Assembly: GCA_002938075.1 (NCBI GenBank) | Contig: PTLK01000073.1 | Coordinates: 1 to 8,546 of the forward strand | Direction of reading: 5' to 3' | DNA length: 8,546 nt | DNA from: Alphaproteobacteria bacterium MarineAlpha3_Bin3 | Lineage (GTDB): Bacteria > Pseudomonadota > Alphaproteobacteria > Rhodospirillales > Casp-alpha2 | In this document: positions 6,500 through 8,546 of the stretch, piece by piece | Numbering within the stretch: the first letter of the stretch is position 1 | How the letters are laid out: every line of letters begins with the position of its first letter | Notes under the pieces: generated by a model | Databases searched by the model: none | Told to the model about the DNA's origin: nothing | What the model saw: the letters and a program-made list of their open reading frames with translations, nothing else | Position numbers and translations under genes: made by a program

Positions 6500-7822
6500 A
6501 TGGCCGAAGAGCAAACGAAAACCCAGAGGCCGGTGCCCAGGCCGGTGGTGGTCGGCGCCAACCACCGTTCAAGCTCCATGAGCCTGCGCGACCGCCTGTT
6601 CATCGAGGAAGACCACGTTCCCGGTTTTCTGGAGAAAATGCGCCATGCCGGGTTTGAGCAGGCGATGCTGCTGTCGACCTGCGACCGGGTCGAGATCCAG
6701 GCCGTCCACGACGACCCCGAGGCCGCCGCCGAAAGCGCCCGGGAACTCCTGGCCGCCCACGCCGGGGTCGAGGCCGCCGAACTGGAGGACCAGACCTATG
6801 TGCTCACCGACGACGAGGCGGTGCGGCAGATATTTACCGTCGCCGCGTCGCTGGACAGCCTGATCGTCGGCGAGCCGCAGATCCTGGGCCAGATCAAGGC
6901 CGCCCACCGGATGGCCCGGGACGCAGGCCTAGCCGGCAATGGATTGGAGGCCATCCTGCAAGGCGCCTACGCGGCCGCCAAGCGGGTCCGTTCGGAAACC
7001 AAGATCGGTGAGCGCCCGGTCTCCATCGCCGCCGCCGCGGCCCGGCTGGCGCAGGACCTGCACGGCGACCTTTCGCGCTCCCAGGGATTGTTGGTCGGCA
7101 CCGGCGAGATGGGCGAAATGGTGGCCGAGGCGCTGCTCCAGGAAGGGCTCGGCGACCTGACGGTGGTGCACCCCAACCCGACCCGGGCCGAGGCCCTGGC
7201 CCGCGCCCTTAACGGCCATTTCGCCGATTTCGACGCGCTAGACCGGTTACTGGACGAGGCCGACATCGTGTTGACGGCGCTGGGCTCGCGCCGCCACGCC
7301 ATCACCGCCGACATGATGCAGGTGGCGCTCCACCGGCGCCGCAAACGGCCGGTGTTTTTGATCGACACTTCGGTCCCCGGCGACGTCGATCCCGCCGTCG
7401 ATCGCATCGAGGAGGCTTTTCTCTATGACCTGGGCGACCTGGAAAGGGTCGTCATGGCCGGGCGGGTGACCCGCGAATCCGAAGCCGAAATCGCCGCCCA
7501 GATCGTCGCCGGGGAAGTCGACTCCTTCCTGCGCGGGCGCGCCGAACGGGCGGCGGTGCCGGCCCTGAACGAGCTTCGCGGCCACTTCGAGGACGTCCGC
7601 GAACAGGTCCTGGCCGAGGCCGGCGGAGATGCCGACAAGGCGACGCGGTTGCTGATCAACCGGCTTTTGCATGAGCCGTCCGAAGCCATGCGCGGCGAAG
7701 CCGCCGAAGGCGGCGGCTGGCAGGTGGCCGAGGATGTGATCCGGCGGCTGTTCGGGCTGGTCCGGGGCGGTGCCCGGGACAACAAATCAGGCAAGGAGTC
7801 GGAAAAGGAGTCGGGCACATGA
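6500..7822 (+). CDS. hemA: Glutamyl-tRNA reductase family protein, divergent at several conserved positions
   Basis: Glutamyl-tRNA reductase reduces Glu-tRNA to glutamate-1-semialdehyde with NADPH, the first step of the C5 route to 5-aminolevulinate and haem. The 440-residue protein shows the three-domain layout: N-terminal catalytic domain (GANHRSSSMSLRDRL at 19-33; LLSTCDRVEI with nucleophile Cys61; GEPQILGQIK), KRVRSETKIG linking into the NADPH domain (GTGEMGE at 200-206), and a C-terminal helical dimerisation domain (LINRLLHEP). Compared with E. coli HemA recalled from memory, the ungapped Cys-to-GEPQILG segment has Gln110 for His99 and Ser117 for Gly106. Further on it has NPT instead of NRT (Pro227) and VPGDV instead of VPRDV (Gly294). 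It may therefore be an altered or repurposed member. ATG 6500 gives the standard N-terminus and has AGGGG overlapping the hisS stop, so coupling is likely. Fold confident; activity less so. Confidence 0.9.
   Translation: MAEEQTKTQRPVPRPVVVGANHRSSSMSLRDRLFIEEDHVPGFLEKMRHAGFEQAMLLSTCDRVEIQAVHDDPEAAAESARELLAAHAGVEAAELEDQTYVLTDDEAVRQIFTVAASLDSLIVGEPQILGQIKAAHRMARDAGLAGNGLEAILQGAYAAAKRVRSETKIGERPVSIAAAAARLAQDLHGDLSRSQGLLVGTGEMGEMVAEALLQEGLGDLTVVHPNPTRAEALARALNGHFADFDALDRLLDEADIVLTALGSRRHAITADMMQVALHRRRKRPVFLIDTSVPGDVDPAVDRIEEAFLYDLGDLERVVMAGRVTRESEAEIAAQIVAGEVDSFLRGRAERAAVPALNELRGHFEDVREQVLAEAGGDADKATRLLINRLLHEPSEAMRGEAAEGGGWQVAEDVIRRLFGLVRGGARDNKSGKESEKESGT
7793..7814 (+). repeat. 12-base tandem duplication carrying two AAGGAG Shine-Dalgarno copies before prfA
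   Basis: AAGGAGTCGG occurs at 7793-7802 and again at 7805-7814, a 12-base period within the last codons of hemA, where it encodes KESE-KESG. The second AAGGAG (7805-7810) sits eight bases from the prfA ATG and is its ribosome binding site. The first copy is 20 bases away and cannot serve that start directly. Confidence 0.65.
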
Positions 7823-8546
7823 GCCTCGAGGAAAACCTTGACCGGGTGCTGGCCCGCCACCAGGAGCTTCAGGACCTGATGGCCAGTGCCGAACCCCCGT
7901 CGCCGGAGGAATTCGCCCGCCTGTCGAAGGAATTCTCCGACCTGACGCCGGTCGTCGAAGCCATCGGCGAGCTTTGCCGGGCCAAGGACGAGACGGCGGA
8001 TTTGGCGACGCTAATCGCCGAGCCCGAGACCGACGCCGAGATGAAGGAGATGGCGGAAGAGGAATTCGCCCAACTGAAGGAGAAAGTCCCGGAATTGGAA
8101 GAGAAGCTCCAGGTGATGCTGCTGCCCAAGGACCTGGCCGACAATAAGAACGCCATTCTCGAGATCCGCGCCGGCACCGGCGGCGACGAGGCGGGATTGT
8201 TCGCCGCCAACCTGTTCCGGATGTATCAGCGCTACGCCGAAAACCGCAAATGGAAGTTCGAATTGTTGAGCCTCAACGAAACCGGCATCGGCGGCTACAA
8301 GGAAGCCATCGCGTCCATTTCAGGGCCCGGCGTCTTCGCCCGGCTGAAATTCGAATCCGGCGTGCACCGGGTGCAAAGGGTGCCGGATACCGAATCCAGC
8401 GGCCGCATCCATACCTCGGCGGCGACGGTGGCCGTGATGCCCGAGGCCGAGGAGGTCGATATCAAGGTCGAGGAAAAGGACCTGCGCATCGACGTCTTCC
8501 GGGCGTCGGGCCCCGGCGGGCAGTCGGTCAACACGACGGACAGCGC
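7819..8546 (+). CDS. prfA: Peptide chain release factor 1 (3' end cut by window edge)
   Basis: Class I release factor that reads UAA and UAG in the ribosomal A site and triggers hydrolysis of peptidyl-tRNA. The first 242 codons of an expected ~355 are present. Residues 1-100 form the acidic, helical N-terminal domain (MSLEENLDRVLARHQELQDL and Glu/Lys-rich helices). Then come EIRAGTGGDEAGLFAANL, FESGVHRVQRVP, and the PxT codon-recognition tripeptide as Pro189-Asp190-Thr191 (VPDTES), which identifies RF1 rather than RF2 with its SPF. The catalytic GGQ is at 233-235, in GPGGQSVNTTDS. The ATG at 7819 overlaps the hemA stop codon as ATGA, and AAGGAG lies eight bases before it, so translation is coupled to hemA. 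The missing part should hold the rest of domains 2 and 4. The methylase gene prmC often follows prfA but is outside the window. Confidence 0.97.
   Translation, partial: MSLEENLDRVLARHQELQDLMASAEPPSPEEFARLSKEFSDLTPVVEAIGELCRAKDETADLATLIAEPETDAEMKEMAEEEFAQLKEKVPELEEKLQVMLLPKDLADNKNAILEIRAGTGGDEAGLFAANLFRMYQRYAENRKWKFELLSLNETGIGGYKEAIASISGPGVFARLKFESGVHRVQRVPDTESSGRIHTSAATVAVMPEAEEVDIKVEEKDLRIDVFRASGPGGQSVNTTDS

Noticed and set aside
8383..8391. PDT instead of PAT in the RF1 codon-recognition motif
   Set aside because: The middle position of PxT varies in RF1, and from memory acidic residues are common there in alphaproteobacteria; all flanking residues are canonical.

Overview
This is a high-GC (clearly above 60% by eye), gene-dense chromosomal segment made of housekeeping genes. 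I see no mobile element, CRISPR array, tRNA or rRNA. The protein sequences (a UbiG that makes ubiquinone, a class II aspartokinase starting MARIVQKFGGTSV, an RF1 with VPDTES) and the ubiG/lysC divergent pair point to an alphaproteobacterium, probably Rhodospirillales-like. That assignment is inference from family resemblance, not a search.

Layout: the minus strand carries ubiG (1-758, its last residues cut by the window edge). A 120-base divergent intergenic region with a perfect 9-bp inverted repeat separates it from lysC (879-2099), and everything from there on reads left to right. After a 287-base gap comes a RodZ-like membrane protein with a cytoplasmic HTH domain (2387-3853). It is followed by ispG (3952-5232), hisS (5248-6492), hemA (6500-7822) and the 5' two thirds of prfA (7819 to the edge). 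Gaps shrink along this run (98, 15, 7, then a 4-base overlap), so ispG-hisS-hemA-prfA looks like one transcription unit, possibly with rodZ at its head. The rodZ-ispG-hisS order is the one known from E. coli, and hemA-prfA is also a gammaproteobacterial pairing. Many alphaproteobacteria instead have ubiG/lysC-ptsP-prfA.

Functionally the cluster joins cell shape (RodZ), isoprenoid precursor supply (IspG), aminoacylation (HisRS), a glutamyl-tRNA reductase family protein and translation termination (RF1). Upstream lie ubiquinone synthesis and entry into the aspartate amino-acid family.

The points most worth a second look are: (1) the glutamyl-tRNA reductase homologue, which keeps the catalytic Cys but has Gln and Ser where E. 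coli has His99 and Gly106, in a lineage that normally makes 5-aminolevulinate by ALA synthase; (2) an internal Shine-Dalgarno plus in-frame GTG in lysC, placed where other class II aspartokinases start their beta subunit; (3) symmetrical outward-facing promoter-like elements between ubiG and lysC; (4) a GAAA-capped hairpin overlapping the ispG ribosome binding site; (5) a 12-base tandem duplication that doubles the prfA Shine-Dalgarno. No previously undescribed multi-gene system is evident.
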